A stretch of DNA of 64,000 nt from Craterostigma plantagineum (Eukaryota > Streptophyta > Magnoliopsida > Lamiales > Linderniaceae), in contig JAPQWV010000729.1 in assembly GCA_027422505.1 (NCBI GenBank), positions 124,001-188,000 of the forward strand, given 5' to 3'. Under the pieces are notes generated by a model. That model was given only the letters and a program-made list of their open reading frames with translations, did not search any database and was not told where the DNA came from. The position numbers and the translations under genes were made by a program. The number at the start of each line of letters is the position of its first letter. Position 1 is the first letter of the stretch. This document shows, piece after piece, positions 11,554-24,609 of the stretch.

Positions 11554-14048
11554 AAGGATTTCGCCCCCGAAATCACGTCAACTAAAATGAATCGGAATAA
11601 CAATTGGAAAATAAATTCACTTTTAGTTAAGCGATTTGAAAATCATCCAATTGTCCCTGAAAAGTATCCCAAAACATCTAGGACGATTAGGATTGGTAAG
11701 TTAACGAATCCCAGCGGTTCTAAGACGGATCGACTGATTAATATAAAAGATCATAGGCGATCTCTACGTACAGATTTTCTTTGGCTCTTATTGCTTCTCG
11801 AGAAGGAAAATAATATGGTTCTCTCTAGTACAATAGTGAACTCATAAGTAAGGAATATCTACCGCATTAATGAGGTAGATGAGTTGTAAAGCTCATTTGG
11901 TATTATCATTTCTCATGAAAACATCTATAACTCGACTTGGTTCGTCGAAACTAAAGTGATATTCTAACATTCTCAACCTCAATTTTTTTTATTTTTTTTT
12001 TTTATTTTTATAAATCTCTTCGAACTCTCAATTGCTGAAAGGGAGAGTCTATGAACGACCAACTATAGGTTATTACGTCTAATAAATAATCCCTATAAAA
12101 ACTAGGATAGGCTTATTCATCATCTCTAAAGGCTTGGAACAGAATGCTCATTCATCGGCTGAAGTTCAAATAATAAATATATTTCATTAATGAAAAGAAA
12201 GGAACTAAGATCGTAAAGTCAATGCGGGATCTTTCTAATCAACTCGAACTTGGATAATAGATTCTCAATAGGCATTCACAAAATCGCTTAAATCGATTCT
12301 GTGTTACTTTGGAATAAAGCTGGGAGATAATATGAATAATTATGCAATTATAGCAAGCAGAATTATGAAGCACATATGTCCATTACACTTTTACTGCACA
12401 AATCAAATATCGAACTTTGAATATGTATAGCTGATAACACTAACTAAAGAACATTAGCACAAGGTTTACTCAGATGTAGTAGAGATTCGAATTGTCGGCT
12501 GAAAGAAATGGAGCGGAACTTCATTATTATACTTCAACCCAAGAAGGAACATTTAATGAAAAGGAAGCATGTCTACGATCATGATTTAGTTGAAGGAAAA
12601 TCTCGTGAAATTATCGAGATTCGTATATCAGCACAACTATCAAATACTAACGGTCCCGCCTGAGGTAATTCCTCTGTCGTCATTACATATTGTGAAAAAC
12701 AAAAACTTCTAACTCATTTTTAGAAATTGTTGAACCTTTAGGGCAGGAACTCAGAAATTTTATTTAACCTTATCTTACCCAAAAGATGAATACTCCTCTC
12801 CTGGTTAATTAGTGTTGATCAATCTTCCCTATAGAAGTCGAATATGATTGTATATCGTTGAGAGCATATATTAAAACTACAGTTCAGACCCATATTCATC
12901 TGTTATGCTCAAGTATTAAAACATCCTTACAACTCGTTATTGAATCGTGTGAATTTCCGCGTCAATAGGTATCTAATCGCTATACTAGGATAAGAGGAAT
13001 ATTTTTAACTTCGCCTGTTGACATGGAAGAATGAACTTGCACGCCTCGGGAATAATAGAAACGAGTATGTTATAGATAGTCATCGTATTCGTTATCCACA
13101 TAGGAAGGACTTTTGACTTTACAAGATTCAAATTACACATTCCATCAGGAACCCGTGAGAGTTGTCCCGATATTTGGACTAAGTCCAACAGAATCAAATT
13201 TGCGCTCCCGACAATTTTTTTTTCAACCAAGTTATAACAAAACATTACAATCATATCGAAATTGTCTATTATATTCGACTAAATCTCGAGATGGAACTTA
13301 GTTCGAAATTTTCTTTCAGAAACTAGACAATTACGAAATTCAGTTATTTTCGAAAATAATTTTCGGAATAGATTTCGACCCAATCTTCGAATGGCCAGTT
13401 CGAAAATTCTTTCGAAAACTCCTTCGAAAATTCTTTCGGAAATCACTTCGTTTCAAACTAAATCTCAAACTTGCAAAACTTGCGAAAATAAACTTCTCCA
13501 TCTTACGAAAACTTATCTCGAAAACCATCCTTTCGAAAATTTAGAACTAATAAAAATCATAACTTTAACATTTCGAAAGTCATCCTAAATTACCTATTAT
13601 TAGGATCCTTGGAAAGTCGACTTTTGTCAACTTCTCACTGTAACTGTTCTTCGCTTTATGTTTCCCTAAAATCTCCACACCTTCATATTGTGAGAACTTA
13701 TAGAATCCGAATGGATTTATAAAATATTCACGAGCTTATAGACCAGATGTTTATGCTCGCTTACTAATCCTTAAATTCACTAGTCTGATCCATTTGTTCT
13801 TGGACCAATTCCGTAAGGTACAACAATACCGAGTCATGTTTGTTCATAGACAATACTACCCAACTTGACTCGCCAACATATTCCCTATGTCCGCTAATCA
13901 TTTTCTTATTACATCTACAATCATCCAAACATATAGGTACTTCATTATAATCACATAATCACATCAAATATAAAACTTACAGGCAAGGCTGATTCCTCCA
14001 GACTTTTGAGCGGCCGTACATGGACTGTCTTCAGAACCTATAACCTAA

Positions 14049-14060
14049 GCTCTGATACCA
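14049..14060 (-). other. LARD primer-binding site
   Basis: On the minus strand, three bases after the LTR end, the sequence is TGGTATCAGAGC, the usual plant initiator-tRNA-Met type primer site. The copia family in this window uses the same 12 bases (60987-61003). Confidence 0.9.
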
Positions 14061-14063
14061 CAC

Positions 14064-17000
14064 TGTCACGACCCACTTTTCCTATAACTAGTTTGGCGGA
14101 TTTTTCACAACGTAAGCTGCGGAAGACCCGATTTTAAAAAAAACACTCTTATTTAATAATTTAATATTATACATTCAACATTTATTTTGCAGACGTCTTA
14201 TCTTACAATTATCTTAATCCCACACATTAAAATATTTCGAACACACTAATAACACCTCTCAGGTCACATCCATGTACGCCCAGCCCTCAAAAGCACGTGG
14301 AGTCACCGCCATCAGCCTGCCTTAGTCGTGACGTGTCTCAACGTCCGACTCATTCGTACCTACAACACATAAAACGTGGAATGAGCTATAAAGCTCAGTA
14401 AGTGAAAATATGCATGTATGCACGTGCCAAAATAGCAAAGGCATCCGCGCCAATGCTTACTAACACTCGTATTCTCATAACATTCTCATTCTTTTCTCAT
14501 TCCTTTCATTTTTCTCATTCTCTCAGGGCCCTTAGCTACTTACTACGCACACCACCATTTCATGAGCTCAAATCCGATACGGATAAAATACGATAGTGGC
14601 CCACACTGGCTAGGATAAAACTAGGGTCTATATCCAGTTTTACCATTCACCAGGTCGCCCCTCTATCTGGCCAATACAATATTTCTTTCCTGGCACGCTG
14701 GTTAATACCATGTGCCTTCCCAGCACCTAAATAATTTAGGTACATATATTCGACGGTTTTACCCCCGTCATGGTGTCGTCGTAGAAGTAGCTATGATTCA
14801 TTCGTGAGTCTACATCACATACTAATATCGTCAAACATACTTTGTTCTCAGACGATCATATACTATGCATTCTCATACTGGTAACTCTCACATAGTACGT
14901 GTATGCACATGCTCATGCCATATAAATAATGCCATGCATACATACCATGCTCGCCTACAAACGATAAATGCCATGCACGTTCATAATCCAAACGTGCACA
15001 TAATATACTACGATATGGTGTACCAACTGGTATCCCACGTCATTGCAAAATAATAAATAATAGCTTACCATGCGATTTCATTATCGCCAGTAAGCATCTC
15101 ACGTACAACCAACACAGGTTGCCACACAATCACGTAATTCCATATAATTCACATCACGTAAAATCACCTCACATAAAACCACCAACACAAGTTACTATAA
15201 TAATTACGTAATTCAATATAATTCACTCACATAAAATCATACAACACAAATAACCACATAAATTAAATATAAACATGTAGTTTATGTGTTGTAGATGAGA
15301 TTTCCACTTACCTGATATCCTTAGCTTATCGCACAGTTAAATCGCTAACCTTCAAACCCTAATTATAGAAACATATAAAATTAGAGTTCGTTAATTTAAT
15401 TATAATTTCATGAATTTAGCTTAATTTGAAAACTCTATTTTCGACTTATAATTTCGAAACCCTAAAATTCCAAGTTTGAATTAAATTAAAAGTACCACTT
15501 TCAAATTTATAAAAATCTCGAGTTACATGATAAATCTCAACATTATCTTCAATATTTATAAAACTCGAAACTATATCAATATCAAACTAAGTCTCGACAT
15601 TTTTTAAAAACTCGACACATTTCGAAACCAACAAAATAAAATGTCGATATCTCATGTATTATAAATGTCGAAACAACTCACACCACACATCTCGACATTT
15701 ATATATAAAAATCTCGGAATTACTGTTCACTCGACATTTTATTTCATCATCTCGACATTTTAAAATTGAATTTCAATATGTAAATAAATCTCGAAACATC
15801 ACATAGTCACTCGACATTTTCACTTCCAAATTCTACTCGACATCTTTAACTACACATGATACATATCGATATCTTATACCAATAACACATCTCGACATTT
15901 ATAGATCTCAATCGGTTCGACATTTATATGTATATAGATCTCTATATTCATTGTTTGATAGCTTTCGACATTTTCCTAACACACTCGACATTTCATAACA
16001 ATCTCAATATCCTATGTCGATATCCTCAACATTGCAAAATACATAACACTCATGTCAACATCTTCTTCGACATTTATGTAAATAATACCCAAATATGTCG
16101 AGACACCTCACACCAAAAATCTCGAAATCATTTCACCTAAGACACATATCATTCGACATTTCTTAGAAATCTATCTCGACATTCTATCTCAAAATTCTCT
16201 TTTGAAATTCATAAATCTCGATACAACCTATAACATTTCGACATTTATTCAAGATCCATTTCGACATTTATTCTAAATCCTCAACCACCCAAAACTCATA
16301 TCGACATTTTATGTAATATTTCTACTCGACAAAACTCACATCAATATCTCGACATTCTATTCAAAATTTATAAAACTCGAAGTAACTTCACATTAGACCT
16401 CGACATTTATCAAACACTAGTCTTTCCGAATCATAAACACTATTTACTTCTAAACTCATATAAACTTTCGATTAAAATCTTATCTTTCAAGAACACTTTC
16501 AATTTCATACATCATTACGATCACCTTCCAAAATCATTCCTAACCCAGAAAATCGTATATCCTAAAAACAATAAATTCTAAAGAACATCACATACTTCGA
16601 ACTCATTAAAATTCATATCCCATATAACATCAAAATGATTTATCATGTACTAAAAACTTCCTAATAATGAAAGTAACTAATTACTGTAAAACCACGAAAC
16701 CTTAAACTTAATGAAACTTGAATAAAATTCTTAAATTGCTGAAGTTATCATGTCCTAGGTAATAAAATATCAAGAAGCCATGAACCCTTAGATTATCTTC
16801 ACAGTAGTTCTACTACAAAAATCGATTATAATCACAAGCACATGAAATATCAAAACTTCAAATGGTTAACACCTAATCACGCAAGTTAGGGCAACTTATA
16901 AATATATAAATTAAGTACACTAAAGCTGTGAAATAAAGATAAGATCTTTACCTTCTTCACAAGATAAATTACGAGCATCATACTGAGTTTTTTTTTTTTT

Positions 17001-17868
17001 TTTTTTTTTTTTCTCTCGTCGCTCCCTAGTTCTGTCTAACTCAACGTTGCATATTATTTCTAATGAGATATTTTCACATACTTTTCCTATCATGAATCAT
17101 TATTATTTTGATTAATATAATCATCTACCTTTACTAAAGTTTCTCAAGATTTGTTCTCATCCATACTTAACCACGTTATTCCTTCCTAACGAAAATGACA
17201 TATACCAAATCTTAAATCAAGTGTTAGTTCTTATCTTTGATGTTAATCCTTAATTAAGAAATTTCGAAACTTATCATTATTTAGTAGTAATTAAATACCC
17301 AAGAATGAAATCCCTTATTAAATTTTCCATTCTCACCACAATTTCAAAAATCACCCCTTTATGTTTCGACTTTCTCCTTAAATATTAGTTTCGAATTTTC
17401 CTCCCATGCAAAGTAAAATTATCAACCAATAATTTTCGAGGTAGGTTGGATAGGTCTTAAGCAATGAGGATAGAACAAGCTTGGGACTGTTTACGTGAAC
17501 ATTGATTAAACAAAAGTGATATATTATATTAGTCTTGGGTGTGGGGATAACATGGTAAGTAGCTTTCGTGAATTCCCTTGAAACTAAACAAATATTTGTT
17601 TTAATTGTTTCCATTTTATTTTCCCTTAAAGTTTAAGTAATTTATTATATTGTATTTATGATTGGCCTTGTTTTAAGTAAGACAATAAATAGCCCAAACT
17701 TTTGGTCCATCTATTACTTATTATTTTCGGACAATTATTTGATTAAGTTTCAAAAATAATTTGAAACTGATATAGCTTATACTTTCGCTCTTACTTTAAT
17801 TCCCACTAACTCAGATATTTACCAAATTAATTACATTCCATCCCCGTATTAAATTTACGGGTATTACA
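14064..17868 (-). repeat. LARD LTR (5' LTR in element sense)
   Basis: 3805 bp, nearly identical to 7735-11540. It differs by a 7-bp insertion near 15425, a shorter poly-T tract (about 16988-17012) and a few substitutions. Confidence 0.9.
15594..16406. repeat. TCGACAT motif array, second LTR
   Basis: The same irregular TCGACATTT array as at 9258-10070, carried by the other LTR. Confidence 0.8.
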
Positions 17869-17873
17869 CTTGG
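17869..17873. repeat. LARD target-site duplication, right
   Basis: CTTGG, matching 7730-7734. Confidence 0.85.
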
Positions 17874-18022
17874 CTTTGTTTAACCAATTTAGTCCAGTTA
17901 TCAAACTGTAAACAGATTGATCCCATTCGGACCTAAGGTAGTCAAGCCTTTATACCATGATCGGACTCTCGCTTGAAGGCAGTTCAACTGATATACCAAA
18001 CATCAAAATTAAAGATGGAAAA
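17874..18022. other. Flank between LARD and copia LTR
   Basis: About 150 bp of unassigned sequence without a gene. It continues the pre-insertion site of the LARD and ends where a copia LTR block starts abruptly, without its first two bases. Confidence 0.5.
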
Positions 18023-19225
18023 TTGGGGTGGGCCCGATTAATCGACGCTGGCCCCCGAACAGCACAAGCGGCGTAGGGTGGCGAATTTTCGATTTTTAAT
18101 ATCTAAATTCAACCTTACGCCATTCGGCTTCTCCCGAGGGTCTAAGATATTGCCCTAAGCCTCGGGAGATCGCGGTTAATTCGAATTATCAAAATTCGAA
18201 TTTATTTCCAATTTATTTGAATTAATAATTTAGATCCAAATTAATCGAACAAAGCGACAACCAGTCGTTTTTCGATTATTTGGAGACCGAAATGATTTTT
18301 CATCAATACCAAACTTTCCAAAATAATTCTACACTTCCTAACGTTCGCAACGATAGGTCTTTCGGATTATTCCGACATCGTTTGATATTTTTCTCAAAAT
18401 CAAATCTGTGGTTCGAAATTATTAATTCGAGTAAAACGGCAGTCTGCCGTCTTTTAACTATTTGACGACCGAAACGATTTCCGATCGATACCAAACTATC
18501 CAGAATAATTCTACATTTCCCGACGTTTCCAACGGGGGGTCTTTCGAGTTATTCCGATATCGTTTGGTATGTTTCGTAAATCAAATCGTTAGGGTTCGAG
18601 GTATACCTCATATCAACTATGCCACTACCTCAACCAATCTCATTCGTTAGGTTCCACATAAAAGCTCGCCGTTTTCGTTCAAGCCCATTACCATTTTTAA
18701 GCGCGACTCTCTAGGTCCGTCTCAACTGGCATGGGAGGAATCCACGAGTCCCGGTATTCGCCTAGCCAGTCCCACGGTACCGGACAGATCCCAGTTGAGA
18801 ACGAATTTTGATCTAATCGAAATTCGGGCGAACCAACTATAGTGTATACATTTAGATACTTCTTATGCCTTTCACTTGCGTCCCGGTTAGGTGAGAGCCA
18901 TGCAAATGTCAAACTCACTAACCTAACACTATGTTATAATCGAGACCGATGCGATTATTTAAACTCCGCTCTGTATCTAATACAAGCAAGTTTTCCAAGC
19001 TTCGGCTGAAGGCTTTATAATCGTCGCTCTCCGATTACCTCATAGGACATTAACCTATACGGATACAGGCAGTGAATCCCGATAGCAGTCAAAGCCCGGT
19101 AATCACCTCCATAAAGTCGGTTGCGTTTCGTTGCTGAACCGTGTCTCTTTTATGAACACTTGCGAGCCTAGCCAACTAGCGACAAACCGAAATCGCGAAA
19201 GCAAATCCGTCAATGACCCTATCGG
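18023..19225 (-). repeat. Copia LTR block, reverse, internally deleted
   Basis: Starts inside the reverse complement of the LTR 3' end (TTGGGGTGGGCCCG) and runs backwards through the LTR. A deletion at about 18604-18608 joins two distant LTR points at a shared ACCT. It ends at 19223-19226, where the sequence flips to the other strand at a shared CGGT. Confidence 0.8.
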
Positions 19226-19742
19226 TAGTGCGATAAATAAATAACACCCAAATGTTTGAGTTGGACGTCTGATTCTCGTGAGACGAGAGAGGAGACACCA
19301 GATGGTCCTTAATCTCAACATTAAATAAAAAGTCCGTAAGTCTAAGGATTCTAGGTGGGTGACTAGATATCCGAATATGACTTATCCATTGACGACCACA
19401 TAGTATCGGTAGTGTCACCGATTACCTGAGAGGTTGTGGGTCGTAATGGAGATATTGGTGATCGGAGAGATTGCGTATTCGGACATTCGGCTCGTATTCG
19501 TCTCAATCACATGGCTAGGATGTTGTCAATGATTGAACGAATGACTATAGCAGCCTCAGACCGATAGGGTCATTGACGGATTTGCTTTCGCGATTTCGGT
19601 TTGTCGCTAGTTGGCTAGGCTCGCAAGTGTTCATAAAAGAGACACGGGTCAGCAACGAAACGCAACCGACTTTACGGAGGTGATTATCGGGCTTTGACTG
19701 CTATCGGGATTCACTGTTTATATCCGTATAGGTTAATGTCCT
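19226..19742 (+). repeat. Copia LTR block, forward
   Basis: Matches 59037-59553 on the same strand, an LTR interior stretch from TAGTGCGATAAATAAATAAC to GGTTAATGTCC. It starts and stops abruptly, with reverse-oriented LTR on both sides. Confidence 0.8.
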
Positions 19743-21601
19743 CGAATTTATTTCCAATTTATTTGAATTAATAATTTAGATCCAAATTAATCGAACAAAG
19801 CGACAACCAGTCGTTTTTCGATTATTTGAAGACCGAATGATTTTTGATCAATACCAAATTTTCCAGAATAATTTTACACTTCCCAACGTTCGCAACGATA
19901 GGTCTTTCGAATTATTCCGATGTCGTTTGGTATTTTTCACAAAATCAAATCTGTGGTTGGAAATTATTAATTCGAGTAAAACGGCAGTCTGCCGTCTTTT
20001 AACTATTTGACGACCGAAACGATTTCCGATCGATACCAAACTTTCCAAAATAATTCTACATTTCCCGTCGTTTCCAACGAGGGGTCTTTCAAGTTATTCC
20101 GATATCGTTTGGTATGTTTCGTAAATCAAATCGTTAGGGTTCGAGGTATACCTTCGGTGAACGAGATTTCTTCTGTCGTCGCCTCGGATGGACGTGGCTA
20201 CACCTCGTCTGGATCCCGGGGCCTACGGGCTAGATCGTCACGCCGGTATGACTTTGAATAAACCTCCGAGACTGCTCCCGATGGCTAGCGCAGTTCGGTT
20301 CGGGCGTCGGGACTCGTCAAACGAACCCTTCGGTTTTGCGTGGCTTAAGAAGTTCTACAAATTCTACTTCTTTTTCTCTATTTTTTTATTTGTGCAATGA
20401 AGCAAAAATTCCCATCACACCATCTTGCACCTCACGTTTTGTGCTCTTTTATGGAATTTATTTTTAATTGTGACAAACAAGTGTCAAATTAGACACTTGT
20501 TAATGACTCACACCATGAGTCATTTATTCTACACATCCCACGTTGGGATGTGTAGAGTTTTCTATTTTTTTTAAGTGCGACTCTCTAGGTCCGTCTCAAC
20601 TGGCATGGGAGGAATCCACGAGTCCCGGTATTCGCCTATCCAATCTCACGGTACCGGACAGATCCCAGTTGAGAACGAATTTTGATCTAATCGAAATTCG
20701 GCCGAACCGACTGTAGTGTATACATTTGAATACTTCTTATGCCTTTCACTTGCGTCCCGGTTAGGTGAGAGCCATGCAAATGTCAAACTCACTAACCTAA
20801 CACTATGTTATAATCGAGACCGATCCGATTATTTAAACTCCGCTCTGTATCTAATACAAGCAAGTTTTCCAAGCTTCGGCCGAAGGCTTTATAATCGTCG
20901 CTGTCCGATTACCTTATAGGACATTAACCTATACGGATATAGGCAGTGAATCCCGATAGCAGTCAAAGCCCCGTAATCACCTCCATAAAGTCGGTTGCGT
21001 TTCGTGGCTGACCCGTGTCTCTTTTATGAACACTTGCGAGCCTAGCCAACTAGCGACAAACCGAAATCGCGAAAGCAAATCCGTCAATGACCCTATCGGT
21101 CTGAGGCTGCTATAGTCATTCGTGCAATCATTGACAACATCCTAGCCATGTGATTGAGACGAATACGTGCCGAATGTCCGAACACGCAATCTCCCCGATC
21201 ACCAATATCTCCATTACGACCCACAACCTCTCAGGTAATCGGTGACACTACCGATACTATGTGGTCGTCAATGGATAAGTCATATTCGGATATCTAGTCA
21301 CCCACCTAGAATCCTTAGACTTACAGACTTTTTATTTAATGTTGAGATTAAGGACCATCTGGTGTCTCCTCTCTCGTCTCACGAGAATCAGACGTCCAAC
21401 TCAAACATTTGGGTGTTATTTATTTATCGCACTACCGGATGCCAAGTAGACTTTAAATTCGATAAATAAATAATGAAAATATATATTCATTAATTTATTT
21501 GACGGTATATTCAATAAACCTATCTTACAACCTATACATCATCGTGCGCCCTTTACTATTCCTAGTCCTCGTATGGCATTCCGAGGGCACACTCCGTAAC
21601 A
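19743..21601 (-). repeat. Copia LTR block, reverse, reaching the LTR start
   Basis: Runs backwards through the LTR to its true 5' terminus: on the plus strand it ends ...CACTCCGTAACA at 21601 and is followed directly by the polypurine tract. An AT-rich section is deleted at about 20571. It carries one full copy of the three-hairpin cassette (20476-20555). Confidence 0.85.
20476..20555. other. Three-hairpin cassette in copia LTR
   Basis: Three perfect inverted repeats follow one another. AACAAGTGTC/GACACTTGTT with a 6-base loop is at 20476-20501. AATGACTCA/TGAGTCATT with a 5-base loop is at 20502-20524. CTACACATCCCA/TGGGATGTGTAG with a 3-base loop is at 20529-20555. Stems are 9-12 bp. Function is unknown; RNA structure in the transcript or a protein-binding array are both possible. 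Confidence 0.8.
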
Positions 21602-24187
21602 GCCTCCCACTTGCACTTGAATGCCATGCGATGCACCTAATGCCATCCGCAATGGTATCGTAGCCCCATCTTGTCCAGATCCTGTTCCATAACTGCTTGG
21701 GACAAGGGCTTCGTGAGCGGGTCCGCCACGTTTTCTGCGGTGGCGATTTTCTGCACGACGACCATCCCGTTTTCAACGAACTCACGTAATACGTGATATT
21801 TTCTCTCAATATGTTTGGACTTGCTAAGAGATCGTGGTTCCTTTGCTTGCGCGACTGCACCGCTATTATCGCACCAAAGTGTAAGCGGTCTGTCAGCAAC
21901 TGGTATCACAGTATGTTCCTCCAAGAACTTTTTCATCCAAACAGCTTCTTTAGCTGCCTCTGAGGCTGCTATGTATTCTGCCTCGCACGTGGAATCGGCA
22001 GTTGTGCTTTGCTTGGAGCTTCTCCAAGACACTGCCCTACCGTTGAGACGAATACAAAACCTGAAGTAGATTTTCGATCATCCACGTCCGACTGGAAGTC
22101 CGAATTGGTATAACCAACTACTTCTAGTCCCGCTCCTCCATAAACCAGCGTTAAGTCTTTAGTCCGTCTCAGGTGTTTAAAGATATTCTTAACAGCTGTC
22201 CAATGTTCTTCCCCTGGGTTTGCCTGAAACCGACTGACTACGCTCACAGCGTAAGCAATGTCCGGGCGTGTACACAACATTGCATACATCAGACTACCCA
22301 CTGCAGACGCATAGGGTATTCCACTCATCTGTCGTCTGTCTTCCTCACTTTGAGGTGACATTGACTTTGACAAATGGATCCCATGTCGCATTGGTAAGAA
22401 CCCTCTCTTAGAGTCATCAATTCTGAATTTCTTCAGGATTTTCTCTAAGTAAAGGGCCTGAGATAAGCCGATCGTATGGTTCGCTCGATCCCTGAACAAG
22501 CGAATACCTAGGATATATGTCGCTTCTCCCAGGTCTTTCATGGAGAATTCTGTTGAAAGTCATGCTCACCGTTGAGAGCATCCCGATGTCGTTTCTTATC
22601 AAAAGGATATCATCCACGTACAATACAAGGAACAACACCATACTCCCACTGCTCTTTCAGTAGACACATGGCTCATCTACATTTTTCATGAATCCAAAGT
22701 TCCGAACTGCTTCATCAAAACGTAGATTCCAGCTGCGAGAGGCCTGTTTCAGTCCGTAAATTGACCGATTCGGTTGCACACTTTGTCATCTGCATGCGAC
22801 TCAAAACATTTTGGCTGCTCCATATAGATCTCCTCCTTGAGGAATCCATTAAGGAACGCCGTTTTAACATCCATTTGCCAAATCTCATAATCATAGTGCG
22901 CAGCTATCGCGAGCATTGTCCGGATGGACTTGATCATGGCTACAGGTGAGAAAGTCTCCTCATAGTCAACTCCCTCTTTTTGGTTATAGCCCTTGGCAAC
23001 CAACCTGGCCTTGTATGTCTCAACTTGTCCGTCAGATCCAATCTTCCTCTTGTAAATCCATTTACAGCCGATTGGTCTAAAACCACTCGGTAGGTCAAGA
23101 GTCCAGACTTTGTTGGAGTACATTGAGTCCATCTCAGCTCGCATAGCCTCAATCCATCTCGCTGAGTCAACATCGCATATAGCTTGATCGAAAGTAGCGG
23201 GATCTTCTCTTAGAAGTCCCCTAGTCGCAACATAACCTTGTTCGACATGTGACATGCCATACCGATGTGGTTGGCGAGGCACCCTTTCAGATCGTCGCAT
23301 GACTGGTTCGCTTGGACCATCCGAATCCTGTGTGGGCGTTTCGATCGACTGCTCCTCGAGAGTGACCTCACGGCCAATGCCAAAATCTCGAATGAACTCT
23401 TCCTCGAGAAAATGTGCATGTAGGCCAACAACGATCCTTTGATCATCGTGAAAATAGAATAGGTACCCCATAGAGTCTTCGGGGTAACCTATGAAACGTC
23501 CTTTTATAGATCTAGACTCCAATTTGTCTGTTTTCAGCTTTTTCACATAGGCGGGGCAACCCCAAATTCTAATATGTGATAAGCTTGGTAAACGACCAGT
23601 CCATATCTCATACGGAATGCCGTTAACAGACTTCGAGGGACACCGGTTAATGGTATATGCCGCTGTCAAAAGCGCGTATCCCCACAATGACATAGGTAAA
23701 TCTGTATAGCTTAACATAGAACGAACCATATCTAATAAAGTTCGATTTCTACTTCGGCCACGCCATTCAACTGTGGCGTACCGGGCGGAGTCATCTGTGA
23801 TATTATACCATTCTCCTTTAAGAACTGGTCAAACTCGACGCTCATGTACTCGCCACCTCGATCCGATCGAATGATTTTCATGAATTTTGATGTTTGGTTT
23901 TCCACCGAAGCCTTATACTCCTTGAACCTTTCAAGAGCATCAGCTTTATACCTCATCAGATACACTAGTCCGTAACGACTGTGATCATCCGTAAAGGTAA
24001 TAAAATAGTGGAAGTCACCTCGAGCTTTCACATTGAATGGCCCGCAAACGTCTGTGTGAATTAAACCGAGAATTTCCGTGGCTCTGTTAAATGTCCCGGT
24101 GAAGGGTGATCGGGTCATTTTACCTTTGAGGCATTACTCACAAGTCGGATAGGGATCTGATCCCAACGGTGTCAATATCCCGTTTTT
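21602..24187 (-). pseudogene. Copia pol remnant (integrase, RT, RNase H)
   Basis: Reverse-oriented pol of the copia family, broken by several frameshifts. From 5' to 3' on the minus strand: the end of the GAG-pre-integrase region with a stop (about 24187-24120); the integrase core at 24118-23732 with HTDVCGP and RSDRGGEY as the two Asp motifs and Glu after PQLNGVA; the integrase C-terminal part and reverse transcriptase in another frame at 23729-22749; the YVDD catalytic motif at about 22610; the RT thumb/connection at 22541-21969; and RNase H at 22032-21637, ending CGWH. A 1-nt deletion just after the integrase Glu is shared with the copy at 27231. Polyprotein processing would normally yield the enzymes that copy and insert the element. 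This copy cannot encode them. The polypurine tract follows, next to the LTR at 21601. Confidence 0.9.
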
Positions 24188-24609
24188 CTCAAAAGACGGC
24201 AGACTGCCGTTTTACTCGAGTTAATAATTTCGAACCATAGATTTGATTTTGAGAAAAATATCAAACGATGTCGGAATAATTCGAAAGACCTATCGTTGCG
24301 AACATTAGGAAGTGTAGAATTATTCTGGAAAGTTTGGTATTGATGAATAATCATTTCGTTGATCAAAAATTATTTCGGTCTCCAAATAATCAAAAAACGT
24401 CTGGTTGCCGCTTTGTTCAATTAATTTGGATCTAAATTATTAATTCGAATAAAATGGAAATAAATTCGAATTTTGATAATTCGAAGTAACCGCGATCTCC
24501 CGAGGCTTAGGGCAGCATCTCAGACCCTCGGGAGAAGCCGAATGGCGTAAGGTTGAATTTAGATATTAAAAATCGAAAATTTGCCACTTTATGCCGCTCG
24601 GTACAAACC
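24188..24609 (+). repeat. Copia LTR block, forward
   Basis: LTR 3' part in forward sense, beginning at AAAGACGGCAGACTGCCG. It joins the upstream pol fragment with overlapping bases and stops about 85 bp short of the LTR end, at 24609, where it flips to reverse LTR. Confidence 0.8.

Larger units (their letters stand above)
11541..14063 (-). other. LARD internal region, non-coding
   Basis: 2523 bp between the LTRs. The longest open frames are under 90 codons and show no retroelement domain. Repeated TTCGAAAATTC-type motifs occur at 13290-13590. It presumably carries signals for packaging and priming only. Confidence 0.8.
7735..17868 (-). mobile_element. Complete non-autonomous LTR element (LARD type)
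   Basis: A 10.1-kb element with 3.8-kb direct LTRs (7735-11540 and 14064-17868) and a 2.5-kb internal region. The LTRs begin TGTCACGACC and end GGGTATTACA on the plus strand. CTTGG is duplicated at 7730-7734 and 17869-17873. The primer site abuts the right LTR and the polypurine tract abuts the left LTR, so the element's sense strand is minus. No gag, protease, reverse transcriptase, RNase H or integrase motif appears, so it must use proteins from another element. I noticed only a few differences between the LTRs (near 8280, 8305 and 8812, a 7-bp indel near 9085, and poly-T length), which indicates recent insertion. Large retrotransposon derivatives of this plan are known in plants; this family's name is not evident. 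Confidence 0.9.

Noticed and set aside
18697..18918. A 73-codon frame repeated in five copia LTR copies (also 25240, 52002, 59678, 62113)
   Set aside because: It starts at GTG, not ATG; the differences between copies are mostly amino-acid changing; and it persists only because the LTR itself is repeated.
21242..21469. A 75-codon frame recurring on the other strand of the copia LTR
   Set aside because: It also begins at GTG and tracks LTR copies; there is no domain or sign of protein-level constraint.
21815..22069. Frames opposite the copia and gypsy pol genes (also 23254, 38225, 41588, 42255 and others)
   Set aside because: They are shadows of the reverse transcriptase, RNase H and integrase frames on the other strand or in other phases.
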